NCBI RefSeq assembly: GCF_048269565.1
Contig: NZ_JBLXIK010000001.1
Coordinates: forward strand, 1 to 64,000
Direction: 5' to 3'
Source: Maricaulis sp048269565
GTDB lineage: Bacteria > Pseudomonadota > Alphaproteobacteria > Caulobacterales > Maricaulaceae
Length of the DNA stretch: 64,000 nucleotides
The notes beneath the pieces are model-generated. The model was given only the letters and a program-made list of their open reading frames with translations. It was not told the DNA's origin and did no database searches. Position 1 is the stretch's first letter, and each line of letters starts with the position of its first letter. The translations under genes were made by a program, and so were the position numbers. This document shows positions 15,647 to 24,603 of this stretch, piece after piece.

Positions 15647-17659
15647 ATGGATCGGCGCAATTTTCTCACCAGCACGGTCGCACTTGGCGGCTTCGCAGCG
15701 GCTTCATCGCTGCTGCCGGCCTGGGCCCAGAGCGCAGCGCCACTGACCAGCGCCGGCCTGCCGGCCCTGACGGGCACGCGCTTCGACCTCAATGTCGGCC
15801 GTACGCCTGTCACCATTGACGGCCGCGGCAGCCGGGCGGTGACCGTGAACGGGCATTTGCCGGCGCCGGTGCTGCGCTGGCGCGAAGGCGAGGAGATCAC
15901 GCTCGATGTGACCAACTCGCTGGATGAGGACACCTCTATCCACTGGCACGGCATTCTTCTGCCCTTCCAGATGGATGGCGTGCCGGGCCTGACCTATCCG
16001 GGTATCGCGCCGGGCGAGACCTTCCAGTATCGCTTCCCGGTGGTCCAGTCGGGCACGTATTGGTATCATTCCCATTCCGGCCTGCAGGAACAGATGGGCC
16101 ATTACGGCCCGATCATCATCGATCCGGCCGGCGTAGACCCCATCGCCTATGACCGCGAATATGTGTTGATGCTCGGCGACTGGACCTTCGAGGGCGCGCA
16201 CACCGTCTTCAACCGGCTCAAACAGGTCGCGGATGTCTATAATGGCCAGCGCCGCACCCTGGTCGATTTCTTCCGCGATGCGCGCGAGGAGGGGATCGAG
16301 CAGGCCGTCGCCGAGCGCGCCATGTGGGCGCGGATGCGCATGAGCATGACCGACATCTCCGATGTCACGGCCGAGGCCTATACCTATCTCATCAATGGCC
16401 ATGGGCCCGAGGATAACTGGACCGGCCTGTTCCGGCCCGGCGAGCGCGTGCGGCTACGGATCATCAATTCGTCCGCGATGACCATCTTCAATCTGCGCAT
16501 CCCCGGCCTGCCAATGACGGTGGTCCAGTCCGACGGCCTCGCGGTGCAGCCGGTCGAGACCGACGAGTTTCAGATCGGCGTCGCGGAAACCTATGACGTC
16601 ATTATCGAGCCGGGCGACCAGGCCTATACCCTGATGGCCGAGAGCATCGACCGCAGCGGCTATGTCCGCGCCACCCTGGCGCCGCGGGCCGGCATGCAGG
16701 CACCCGTGCCGCCCCTGCGCGAACGGCCACTGCTGACGATGCGCGATATGGGCATGGATCATTCGGGCATGGATCACTCGGGCATGGCCGGGATGGACCA
16801 CACGGCGATGGGGCATGACATGCCGGCCGCGGCTGCTCCGGCGGCCCCTGTTGATCATGCCACCATGGACCACGCGGCCATGGGCCACGCGATGCCCGCG
16901 CCCGCCGCTCCGATGGATCACGCCGCCATGGGCCATGCGATGCCGGCGCCCGCCGCGCCGATGGACCACGCCGCCATGGGGCATGGCACACCTGCTCCTG
17001 CGCCGGCGATGGATCACGCTGCCATGGGCCATTCAATGCCTGCGCAGCGAACTCCCGTGGATCACGCCGCGATGGGTCATGGCGCGGCGCCAATGTCCGG
17101 AACAGACACGCCGCTGACCCATGACCACCCCACCGGCCCCGGCGTGGCGATGATGCCGGCCATGGTGTTCGACCGGCTCGGCGAGCGCGGCATCGGCCTG
17201 GCGGAGGTGCCGCACCGGGTGCTGGTCTACACCCAGCTGAAAAGCCTGGAGCCCAATCCGGACCGGCGTCCGCCGGGGCGCGAGGTCGAGGTGCATCTGA
17301 CCTCGAACATGGAGCGCTATATGTGGTCCTTCGACGGGGCCGCCTTCTCGCCCGTCGTCGAACCCATCGTGTTCCGGCACAATGAGCGCCTGCGGCTGAC
17401 CCTGGTCAACGACACCATGATGCCGCATCCGATCCATCTGCACGGCATGTTCTTCGACGTCGTCAATGGCGAAGACAATCACAAGCCGCGCAAGCACACC
17501 ATTATCGTCAAGCCGGCCGAACGCCTGTCCGTCGACATCACCGCCGATGCGCTGGGGGAGTGGGCCTTTCATTGCCATCTGCTCTTCCACATGCATGCCG
17601 GCATGATGCAGGTCGTCTCGGTTCGCCCCGGACATGGAGACCATCATGGTCATATCTAG
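15647..17659 (+). CDS. copA: Tat-exported multicopper oxidase, CopA/PcoA type
   Basis: The 670-residue periplasmic oxidase is expected to oxidise or sequester Cu(I). A twin-arginine signal (DRRNFLTSTVALGG) opens the protein. The copper ligands are in HWHGILLP and WYHSHSG near the N-terminus, and in HPIHLHG and HCHLLFHMHAGM near the C-terminus. Between them, at about residues 365-485, is a Met/His/Ala/Pro-rich insert made of near-identical units of the type MDHAAMGHAMPAPAAP, a copper-binding array. The gene overlaps copB by 14 nt and follows the CueR-controlled ATPase. The symbol here means the periplasmic oxidase of the cop/pco system, not the ATPase. Confidence 0.95.
   Translation: MDRRNFLTSTVALGGFAAASSLLPAWAQSAAPLTSAGLPALTGTRFDLNVGRTPVTIDGRGSRAVTVNGHLPAPVLRWREGEEITLDVTNSLDEDTSIHWHGILLPFQMDGVPGLTYPGIAPGETFQYRFPVVQSGTYWYHSHSGLQEQMGHYGPIIIDPAGVDPIAYDREYVLMLGDWTFEGAHTVFNRLKQVADVYNGQRRTLVDFFRDAREEGIEQAVAERAMWARMRMSMTDISDVTAEAYTYLINGHGPEDNWTGLFRPGERVRLRIINSSAMTIFNLRIPGLPMTVVQSDGLAVQPVETDEFQIGVAETYDVIIEPGDQAYTLMAESIDRSGYVRATLAPRAGMQAPVPPLRERPLLTMRDMGMDHSGMDHSGMAGMDHTAMGHDMPAAAAPAAPVDHATMDHAAMGHAMPAPAAPMDHAAMGHAMPAPAAPMDHAAMGHGTPAPAPAMDHAAMGHSMPAQRTPVDHAAMGHGAAPMSGTDTPLTHDHPTGPGVAMMPAMVFDRLGERGIGLAEVPHRVLVYTQLKSLEPNPDRRPPGREVEVHLTSNMERYMWSFDGAAFSPVVEPIVFRHNERLRLTLVNDTMMPHPIHLHGMFFDVVNGEDNHKPRKHTIIVKPAERLSVDITADALGEWAFHCHLLFHMHAGMMQVVSVRPGHGDHHGHI
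16757..17095 (+). repeat. in-gene tandem repeat coding for MDHxxMGH copper-binding units
   Basis: The DNA repeats a unit of roughly 45-51 bp encoding MDHAAMGHAMPAPAAP-like peptides about five times, preceded by two short MDHSG units. Frame and motif spacing are conserved, so the array is under coding selection or arose by recent expansion. Confidence 0.75.
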
Positions 17660-18419
17660 GCTTATCGCCGCCGCGCTGCTGGCGCTGGTCATTCTTCCTC
17701 CTGCGCAAGCGCGCCAGGGCAATCCGGTCGATGCCGACCCGGCCCGCATGGCCGCCGCCCGCGCCCACATGTTTCATGGCATGGGGACGACGCATTCCAT
17801 GGTGCTGGTCGACCGGTTCGAGCATCTCAGCGGCGGCAGCGATGACGCTGTCCTGTGGGATGCCCAGGGCTGGATTGGCGGCGATGAGCGCAAGCTCTGG
17901 ATCAAGACGGGGGGCGAATATTCCTTCGACGCCACCGAATTCGAGGCGGCGGAAATCCAGGCCCTCTACAGCCGCGCCATCTCGCCCAATTTCGATGTCC
18001 AGATCGGGGTGCGCCATGATTTCGAGCCCGGCCCGTCGACCAGCTATGGCGTTGTTGGTCTGCAGGGGCTGGCGCCCTACTGGTTCGAGCTTGATGCGGC
18101 GGCCTTCCTCAGCGATGCCGGCGATCTGACGGCGGGGATCGAGGCGGAATATGAGCTGTTGATCACCCAGCGCCTGGTGCTGCAGCCGCGCGCCGAGCTT
18201 CAGTTCGCCGCCGGTGATATCGCCGACCATGATCTTGGCTCCGGCCTGACAGAGACCGAATTCGGTCTGCGTCTGCGCTATGAAATCAGACGCGAGTTCG
18301 CGCCCTATATCGGGGTCGAATGGCATGATCTGCAGGGCGAGACTGCCGATCTGGCGCGGCTGCGCGGTGAGGCGGCGAGTGATCGTGTCATTGCAGTCGG
18401 GCTGCGGTTCTGGTTCTGA
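17646..18419 (+). CDS. copB: copper resistance outer-membrane protein CopB
   Basis: The 257-residue protein has a signal peptide (MVISRLIAAALLALVILPPAQA) and the CopB beta-barrel family body (WIGGDERKLWIKTGGEYS, IQALYSRAISPNFDVQIGVRHDF), ending in Phe as outer-membrane barrels do. CopB partners the periplasmic CopA oxidase in copper resistance. I prefer the ATG at 17646, with GGAG 6-7 nt upstream, to the ATG at 17634. Either start lies inside the end of copA, so the two are translationally coupled. CopB homologues often have an N-terminal Met/His-rich segment; here it is reduced to AHMFHGMGTTHSM. Confidence 0.92.
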   Translation: MVISRLIAAALLALVILPPAQARQGNPVDADPARMAAARAHMFHGMGTTHSMVLVDRFEHLSGGSDDAVLWDAQGWIGGDERKLWIKTGGEYSFDATEFEAAEIQALYSRAISPNFDVQIGVRHDFEPGPSTSYGVVGLQGLAPYWFELDAAAFLSDAGDLTAGIEAEYELLITQRLVLQPRAELQFAAGDIADHDLGSGLTETEFGLRLRYEIRREFAPYIGVEWHDLQGETADLARLRGEAASDRVIAVGLRFWF

Positions 18420-18448
18420 CGCGAGCGAAGGCGAGGGGAGGGCATTTG

Positions 18449-19189
18449 ATGACGGCAGTGTTACGCTGGACAGCGCGGATCCATAAATGGCTGGCCCTGT
18501 TCGTCGGCATCCAGATCGTGCTCTGGGTTGCCGGCGGAGCGATGATGAGCCTGCTCGATATTGACCGCGTCCACGGCGATCACCATGTCGCGCCGCCGCC
18601 GGTTGTCGATCTGGGCATCGCCGATGCCATTCCCGTGGCCCGGGCGGTCGAGGCGGCCGGTCTGTCCGGCCCGGTCCGCAGCGTGACGCTGATGCCCTGG
18701 CTCGGGCGCGCGGTCTATCAGGTCGAGGCCCGTTCCGGCGACAGCGCGCTGGTCGACGCCCATCGCGGCGAACGCCTGACGCCGATTTCCGAGGAGACGG
18801 CCATTGCCCTGGCCGAGGCGTTCCACCTTGGTGACCTGCCGGCACAGTCGGTGGATTATCTCGAGGCCGCGACGACGGAATATCGCGGCGCGCCGCTGCC
18901 GGCCTGGCGGGTCAATTTCGACGATGGTGATGGCACCAGCCTTTATTACGGCGCCGAGACCGGCCTGCTCACCAGCCGGCGCAATGATGAATGGCGCCTG
19001 TTCGACTTCGTCTGGATGCTGCACATCATGGGCTATCAGGACCGCGATGATTTCAACACCATCTGGCTCCAGGGCTTTGCCCTGTTCAGCCTCGTCACGG
19101 TGTTTGCAGGCCTGCTCCTGCTGTTCATCAGGATGCGCCGCAGCCTGCTTGTCGCGCTCAGCCAGGCGCAGGCAAAGCCGCGAACATGA
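18449..19189 (+). CDS. PepSY-domain inner-membrane protein
   Basis: The 246-residue protein has a transmembrane helix after the N-terminus (LFVGIQIVLWVAGGAMMSL), a periplasmic PepSY region (residues about 60-190) and a second helix near the C-terminus. Such proteins resemble half of a PepSY-TM iron or copper reductase and are common next to copper or siderophore loci. Its position right after copB suggests a part in periplasmic copper handling, by inference. GGGAGG lies 7 nt before the ATG; a TTG three bases upstream is less likely. Confidence 0.85.
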   Translation: MTAVLRWTARIHKWLALFVGIQIVLWVAGGAMMSLLDIDRVHGDHHVAPPPVVDLGIADAIPVARAVEAAGLSGPVRSVTLMPWLGRAVYQVEARSGDSALVDAHRGERLTPISEETAIALAEAFHLGDLPAQSVDYLEAATTEYRGAPLPAWRVNFDDGDGTSLYYGAETGLLTSRRNDEWRLFDFVWMLHIMGYQDRDDFNTIWLQGFALFSLVTVFAGLLLLFIRMRRSLLVALSQAQAKPRT

Positions 19190-19380
19190 ACGCCCGGTGA
19201 CCGCCGCCGCCCCGCAATCGCCCCATGCCGGACGGAATAACCTTAATTGATCCTTAAATCGCCGTAACCCGGCGCGTTTTCGGTCCCAGTCCTCAACGAC
19301 AAATGAGGTGTTCCCGGACAGCCGGGGATGAGGATGGTGCCTCCCCACTTCGGGGCGCCAGGGCAGCTGGGGCTGAAATC

Positions 19381-20583
19381 ATGAAAGTATCGATCGTAGC
19401 GGGAACGCGGCCGGAAGTTATCAAGCTCGCGCCGGTTCGTGCCGCGCTGCTGGGCACGCCGAACCTGCAGCCTGAATGGGTCGCCACCGGCCAGCACGGC
19501 AGCCTCGCCGATCAGACGCTCGACGTCTTCGGCATTACCCCCGATGCCCGGTTGCAGCTCGACTGGAACGGCAAGGCGCTGACCAGCCTGACCAGCGCCC
19601 TGATCCGCGACCTCGGAGAACAATTCGCCGCCAGCCGTCCCGATTTCGTGCTGGTCCAGGGCGACACGGCCTCGGCCTTCTCCGGCGCCATGGCCGCTTT
19701 CCTCAACGATATTCCCGTCGGCCATGTCGAGGCAGGCCTGCGCTCGGGCGATATGCGTCACCCCTTCCCGGAAGAGGGTTTCCGCAAGCTGATCTCGCCG
19801 ATCGCCGACCTTCATTTCGCGCCGACGCGTGCGGCGGCCAAACACCTGACCGGTGAGGGTATCTCCACCGACAGGGTCCGGGTCACCGGCAATACGGTGA
19901 TCGATGCCGTGCAGATGGTCGGCGCGATGGACATCCGCCCCAAGGCGCTCGACCGCATCGGGGCGAATGAGCGCATGGTGCTGGTGACCCTGCACCGCCG
20001 CGAGAACTGGGATGAGGGCGTCAGCGGTGTGTCGACGGCGATCAAGGCCCTGCGCAATCGCTATCCGCATCTGCGCTTCGTCATCCCCGTTCACCTCAAT
20101 CCGCGCGTGCGTGGCCCGATCGAGGCCCTGCTCGGCAATGAGGAGCGGATCGAACTCATCGAGCCGCTGGCCTATCCCGACTTCGTTGCCATGATGAAGC
20201 GCGCCCACCTGATCCTGTCTGACAGTGGCGGTGTGCAGGAAGAGGCGCCCAGCTTTGGCGTGCCGGTGCTGGTGCTGCGGGACAAGACCGAGCGCGGCGA
20301 GGCGGTCAAGGCCGGCGTCGCCCGACTGGTGGGCTCGCGCACCGAGACCATCCTGACCAATGCCCGCCAATTGCTCGACAATCCGCGCGCCTATCGCCGC
20401 ATGTCGCGCGCCGCCAACCCGTTTGGTGATGGCCATGCCGGCCGCCGCATTGCCCAGCTGGTCTCGGCCTTCCTCGGTGCCGGTTCACGGCCGGAGGCGC
20501 CACAATCGGCGCCGGACCTGCAGGCTGTGCGCGCCGAGGCGCAACCGGTCCAGGATACGCAACGCGTCAAGGTCGGAGCGTGA
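19381..20583 (+). CDS. wecB: UDP-N-acetylglucosamine 2-epimerase (non-hydrolysing)
   Basis: The 400-residue enzyme interconverts UDP-GlcNAc and UDP-ManNAc. Family motifs are present: GTRPEVIKLAPV at the N-terminus, GHVEAGLRSGD, TVIDAV, HRRENWDEG and DSGGVQEEAPSFGVPVLVLR. The last 35 residues are a non-conserved tail. It is followed after four bases by an nfrB-like glycosyltransferase and then nfrA. The operon is therefore expected to make and polymerise an N-acetylmannosamine-containing glycan. The start is the ATG giving MKVSIVAGTRPE; the upstream in-frame extension is not family-like. Confidence 0.95.
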   Translation: MKVSIVAGTRPEVIKLAPVRAALLGTPNLQPEWVATGQHGSLADQTLDVFGITPDARLQLDWNGKALTSLTSALIRDLGEQFAASRPDFVLVQGDTASAFSGAMAAFLNDIPVGHVEAGLRSGDMRHPFPEEGFRKLISPIADLHFAPTRAAAKHLTGEGISTDRVRVTGNTVIDAVQMVGAMDIRPKALDRIGANERMVLVTLHRRENWDEGVSGVSTAIKALRNRYPHLRFVIPVHLNPRVRGPIEALLGNEERIELIEPLAYPDFVAMMKRAHLILSDSGGVQEEAPSFGVPVLVLRDKTERGEAVKAGVARLVGSRTETILTNARQLLDNPRAYRRMSRAANPFGDGHAGRRIAQLVSAFLGAGSRPEAPQSAPDLQAVRAEAQPVQDTQRVKVGA

Positions 20584-20587
20584 GATC

Positions 20588-22783
20588 ATGGAGGGCTGGG
20601 GCGAGATATTAGCGGCAATACAGACATTCGGCGCCAGTGCCTGGACGGCGACGGCCAGCTGGGTGACGGGGCTGGATGGCGCGACCATGGCGCGCCTCTA
20701 CTGGACGGGACTGAGCTGGGCGACGATCTATGCCGCCATCGCCATCTTCATCTCCTCGACGGATGACGCCTTCCTCGACCTGTATTTCTGGGTGCTGCAG
20801 GGCCAGCGCGTTCTGACGCGGCCCTTCCGCTTCGTGCCCACGACCAAGACGATCATGGAAGCGCCGGAAAAGCGTCTCGCCATCATGGTGCCGGCCTGGC
20901 AGGAAAGCGATGTCATCGCGCGCATGCTGATGAATACGCTGACCTCGCTGGAATACAGCAATTACGATATTTTCGTCGGCTGCTACCCCAATGACCCCGA
21001 CACCATCGCGGAAGTCGACCGCATCGCGCGCCAGCACAAGCAGGTTGTGCGCGCCATGGTCGGCCATCCCGGCCCGACCTCGAAGGCCGACTGCCTCAAC
21101 TGGATGATCCAGAACATCTTCGCGCATGAGAAGAAGATGGGCGTGCATTACGACGCCTTCGCGATGCAGGATTCCGAGGACGTCATCCACCCGCTGTCCT
21201 TCAAGGTGGTCAATGCCTACCTCGACCGCTCCGACATGGTGCAATTGCCGGTGCTCTCGATGCCGCGCAAATGGAATGAGCTGGTGCCGTGTCACTATAT
21301 GGACGAGTTCGCCGAATGGCATGGCAAGGATCTGATCGCGCGCTCGGCGATGACGCGCCTGGTGCCCTCGGCCGGTGTCGCGACCTCGTTCTCGCGCTGG
21401 TGCATCGAGCTGTTGTGCCAGGAGCGCGACAACCAGCCCTTCAATACCGACAGCCTGACGGAAGACTATGATGTCGGCCACCGCCTGTTCCAGGCCGGTC
21501 TCAAATCGGAATTCGTGCGCTTCTGGGCCAAGGTTCCCGTTGGCGAGATCAAGCGCAAGCATGGCAGCGGCATGCGCACCATTTATCGCCGCGAACTGGT
21601 CGGCACGCGCGAATATTTCCCGGACGACCTGTCGGTCTCGGTGAAGCAGAAATCGCGCTGGATGCTGGGCATTTCCTATCTCGGCTGGAAACAGCTGGGC
21701 TGGATCGGCCCGTTTTCACACCGTTATTTCCTCTATCGCGACCGCAAGGCGATCTGGACCGCGCCGACCGGCATGCTGGCCTATGGCATCGTGTTCCAGT
21801 GGGCGCTGTACTGGATCGTCACCAAGCTGGTGCCCTCGGTCGGCACCCTGCCGCCGCTGATCGACCATAACAGCTGGGTATGGACGCTGGTGCTGATCAA
21901 CTTCCTTTTCCTGGTCAACCGCGTCGTCCACCGCGTCATCTTCACCGCCTCGGCGCACGGGCTCAAACACGCCATCCTGTCGCCGGTGCGCATGGTGGTC
22001 GGCAATTATGTCGGCTTCCTCGCCTCGATGCGCGCCGCGCGCCGCTTTGCGGTCCACATGATCACCGGTGAACGCATCACTTGGGACAAGACGATGCACG
22101 CCTATCCCTCGATGGCGGAGATCAGTGGCCAGGGCAATACGCTCGGCGACGCGCTCAAATTCTACGGCATCGTCAATGACGCCACCCTGGTCGCCGCCGA
22201 GGCCGAGGCCAGTGCCGCCGGCATCGGGCTGGCGACGGTTCTGGTCAGGGCCGGCCACGCGACCGAAGAGGAAATCGCCACCGCCTGGAGCGAGGTCTCG
22301 CGCTATCCGGTCGCGGCCTTTGATCCGCTGCTGGTCGAGGACGAGATCCGCGAACTGGTCGATGCCGGGCTGGCGCGCAAATTCGGTGTCTTCCCGCTGG
22401 GGCAGGGCAAGGCCGGGCTCAACCTGGCTGTCGCCGAACCGCTCGACGAGGCCGCCGAGGCCGAGCTGCGCGCGGCGCTGAAACCGGCGATCAGCTTTGC
22501 GATCGCGCCGGCCAGCGATGTCACCTTCGGGCTGCGCTATGGCTGGGACCGGTCGCCGCTGGAGGCCGATCTGCGTGCCGCGCGCGTGCTCAAGCGTCTG
22601 GACCTGGCCACGGATGAACAGATCGCCGCGATCTGGATGGGCATCCGCCGCGTCAGCGCCGGGTCCGAAGCGCCCTATCACTTTATCAAGATCGCCCGGG
22701 AATCGGGCATAGTGTCGGATGCGGATTGGAAAATCCTCGTCGACAGTCAACCGGAACTCGCCCTCGACGCCTCCGCGTCCTGA
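20588..22783 (+). CDS. nfrB: NfrB-like membrane glycosyltransferase with C-terminal MshEN-like region
   Basis: The 731-residue protein has an N-terminal membrane helix and a family-2 glycosyltransferase domain: AIMVPAWQES, the metal site MQDSED, the catalytic TEDYDVGHRLF and QKSRW, typical of processive synthases. Several further helices follow at about residues 360-480. The last 200 residues (GNTLGDALKFYGIVND...) resemble GspE N-terminal/MshEN domains, some of which bind c-di-GMP, though the consensus Arg and Gln are not conserved here. E. coli NfrB works with NfrA and WecB to make the phage N4 receptor glycan. The gene sits between wecB and nfrA, with gaps of 4 and 18 bp. Confidence 0.9.
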   Translation: MEGWGEILAAIQTFGASAWTATASWVTGLDGATMARLYWTGLSWATIYAAIAIFISSTDDAFLDLYFWVLQGQRVLTRPFRFVPTTKTIMEAPEKRLAIMVPAWQESDVIARMLMNTLTSLEYSNYDIFVGCYPNDPDTIAEVDRIARQHKQVVRAMVGHPGPTSKADCLNWMIQNIFAHEKKMGVHYDAFAMQDSEDVIHPLSFKVVNAYLDRSDMVQLPVLSMPRKWNELVPCHYMDEFAEWHGKDLIARSAMTRLVPSAGVATSFSRWCIELLCQERDNQPFNTDSLTEDYDVGHRLFQAGLKSEFVRFWAKVPVGEIKRKHGSGMRTIYRRELVGTREYFPDDLSVSVKQKSRWMLGISYLGWKQLGWIGPFSHRYFLYRDRKAIWTAPTGMLAYGIVFQWALYWIVTKLVPSVGTLPPLIDHNSWVWTLVLINFLFLVNRVVHRVIFTASAHGLKHAILSPVRMVVGNYVGFLASMRAARRFAVHMITGERITWDKTMHAYPSMAEISGQGNTLGDALKFYGIVNDATLVAAEAEASAAGIGLATVLVRAGHATEEEIATAWSEVSRYPVAAFDPLLVEDEIRELVDAGLARKFGVFPLGQGKAGLNLAVAEPLDEAAEAELRAALKPAISFAIAPASDVTFGLRYGWDRSPLEADLRAARVLKRLDLATDEQIAAIWMGIRRVSAGSEAPYHFIKIARESGIVSDADWKILVDSQPELALDASAS

Positions 22784-22801
22784 GTGGAAAGGAATAAACC
22801 C

Positions 22802-24526
22802 ATGTCTGTCCCCGCCAAACCCCGCCGCCGCGCCCGTTTTACCCGCACCGCCATGCTGCTCGGCGCTTCCGCCGCAGCGCTCGGCTGGGTGACGACCGCC
22901 GGTGCCGATCTGACGCCCGAGGAGATTGCCTCGGCCCGCGCCCATGCCTACCAGCTCAACGCGCAAGGGCGCTGCGCCGAGGCGATGCCGATCTGGGAAG
23001 AGCTCGGCTCGGTGCTCTCGCGCGCGAGCGATTATCTCGACGCCGCCAATTGCGCCATTGAGGCCGGCGACAGCGCCCGCGCCGTCGCGGATCTGTGGGA
23101 GGCGGTGCGCCGCCGCGACCAGCTCGACACGGAAGGGCAGCTCTTCGCGCTGCGCTCGCTAGGCTATCAGGCCGAGGCGCAGGGCGACTGGGACCGCTCC
23201 CTGATCGGCTGGGACTATGCCGCCCAGCTCTCCGATGCGCCGTCCGACAAATTGCAGGCCGCCCGTGCGGCCCGTCTCAGCGGCCGCACCGGCGACGCCC
23301 AGTCACGCCTGTGGCAGGTGCGTCCCGGTGAGTTCGAGGGTGTCGCCCTGGCGCAGTATTATGACGAACAGGCCCAGGTGCTGCGCGAGAGCCAGCCGGA
23401 GATGGCGGCGCAATACATGGCGCGCGCCATCGCGATTGACGACCAGACCTGGCGCCGGTTTGACCATGGCCTGATGTTGCAGGCCGCCAATGAGCCGCGC
23501 GCCGCGATCGGCGAATTCCGCACCGTGCTCGCCCGCGATCCGGGCAATACCGATCTCCGCCTGTCGCTGGCCTATGCCCTGCGCTCGATCGGCGAGAATG
23601 ACGAGGCGGCTCAGCATTTCGGTGAGGTCATCGCCGTGCAGCCGGACAATCTCGGCATTCGCGAAGACCAGGCCTACGCCCTCAAGGATGCCGGCCAGCA
23701 GGACGCGGCCGGCGCCGCCTTCATCGGCGTCATCGACCGGCTGCGCGCCGATGGCGGCGAGGCGGCCCATGCCGAGCGGCTCTACCGGCTGCGCCGCGAA
23801 GTCACCGCGCTGGAAAGCCGCACCTCCGGCTTTGCCTATGCCAGCTACCGCAATGAGGGCGTCTCGCTCTCGGGCGGGCTGCAGGACAGCATCACCTATT
23901 CCTCGCTCGGCGCCGAGTTCAGCTGGCGCCCTGAAGGCCTGTATGAGAACGGCGCCGGCATCACCGCCTTTGCGCGCGGCTATGTCGGCATGGATCCCGG
24001 GGCCTTCAGCATTGATGAAGACAGCGCCCAGCTCGGGCTCGGTGCGCGCTGGAAACCCTTCCAGTCGGTCGACTTCAGCCTCTCCGGCGAACGCCTCATC
24101 GCGCTCGGCGACACCGCGCGCGACGATTGGCTGCTGCGCGCCAGCTATGGCTGGACCGATGGCTATGACTGGCAGCCGGAGGCCTCAAGCTGGAATTATA
24201 CCAGCGTCTATGCCGACCTCGCCTATATCCCCGGCGATAACGAGTATTTCGGCGCCTATGCGCAAGTGCGCCAGGGCCGCCGGTTCCGCACCGCCGAAGG
24301 CTGGACGGTCACGCCCTATGTCACGGCCGTCGCCCAGTATTCCGACGACATCTATGGCAGCCAGGACCGCTTCGAAGCCGGCCCGGGCGTCTCGGTCTCG
24401 CACTGGTTCGGCGAGGATGACCACCACGCCTATCGCCGCCGCGTCGATTTCGACGTTGAATACCTGTTCGACGTCGAGGGCAGCGGCGATGATGCGCTGA
24501 TGGCGCGGGTGGTGTTCAGCTTTTAG
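22802..24526 (+). CDS. nfrA: NfrA-like outer-membrane TPR/beta-barrel protein
   Basis: The 574-residue product has a signal peptide (about 1-35), tetratricopeptide-like helices through about residue 340 and a C-terminal region that alternates as a beta-barrel and ends MARVVFSF. This is the NfrA/bacteriophage N4 adsorption protein A plan, but much shorter than E. coli NfrA (about 990 residues). The likely role is export of the polysaccharide made by the neighbouring NfrB, with the TPR part in the periplasm. AAGGA lies 8 nt before the ATG; the GTG at 22784 is within the ribosome-binding region. Confidence 0.88.
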   Translation: MSVPAKPRRRARFTRTAMLLGASAAALGWVTTAGADLTPEEIASARAHAYQLNAQGRCAEAMPIWEELGSVLSRASDYLDAANCAIEAGDSARAVADLWEAVRRRDQLDTEGQLFALRSLGYQAEAQGDWDRSLIGWDYAAQLSDAPSDKLQAARAARLSGRTGDAQSRLWQVRPGEFEGVALAQYYDEQAQVLRESQPEMAAQYMARAIAIDDQTWRRFDHGLMLQAANEPRAAIGEFRTVLARDPGNTDLRLSLAYALRSIGENDEAAQHFGEVIAVQPDNLGIREDQAYALKDAGQQDAAGAAFIGVIDRLRADGGEAAHAERLYRLRREVTALESRTSGFAYASYRNEGVSLSGGLQDSITYSSLGAEFSWRPEGLYENGAGITAFARGYVGMDPGAFSIDEDSAQLGLGARWKPFQSVDFSLSGERLIALGDTARDDWLLRASYGWTDGYDWQPEASSWNYTSVYADLAYIPGDNEYFGAYAQVRQGRRFRTAEGWTVTPYVTAVAQYSDDIYGSQDRFEAGPGVSVSHWFGEDDHHAYRRRVDFDVEYLFDVEGSGDDALMARVVFSF

Positions 24527-24535
24527 GGCAGGGGC

Positions 24536-24566
24536 GGTATGCTCATGGTATGATTGTGGTCATACC
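24536..24566 (+). promoter_or_regulatory. candidate ParD operator
   Basis: GGTATG occurs at 24536-24541 and again at 24547-24552, one helical turn apart. It is mirrored by CATACC at 24561-24566, and TATGA/TCATA (24549-24564) form a dyad. The array lies 38 nt before the parD start and suits a ribbon-helix-helix autorepressor. Confidence 0.55.
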
Positions 24567-24603
24567 GGGCCTGGGCTAATCTCACCCGGGAGGAGCCGCA
24601 CCC

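Noticed and set aside
13810..15954. 714-residue minus-strand ORF opposite the copper ATPase
   Set aside because: It is a long antisense frame typical of GC-rich DNA; the plus-strand ATPase has all catalytic motifs.
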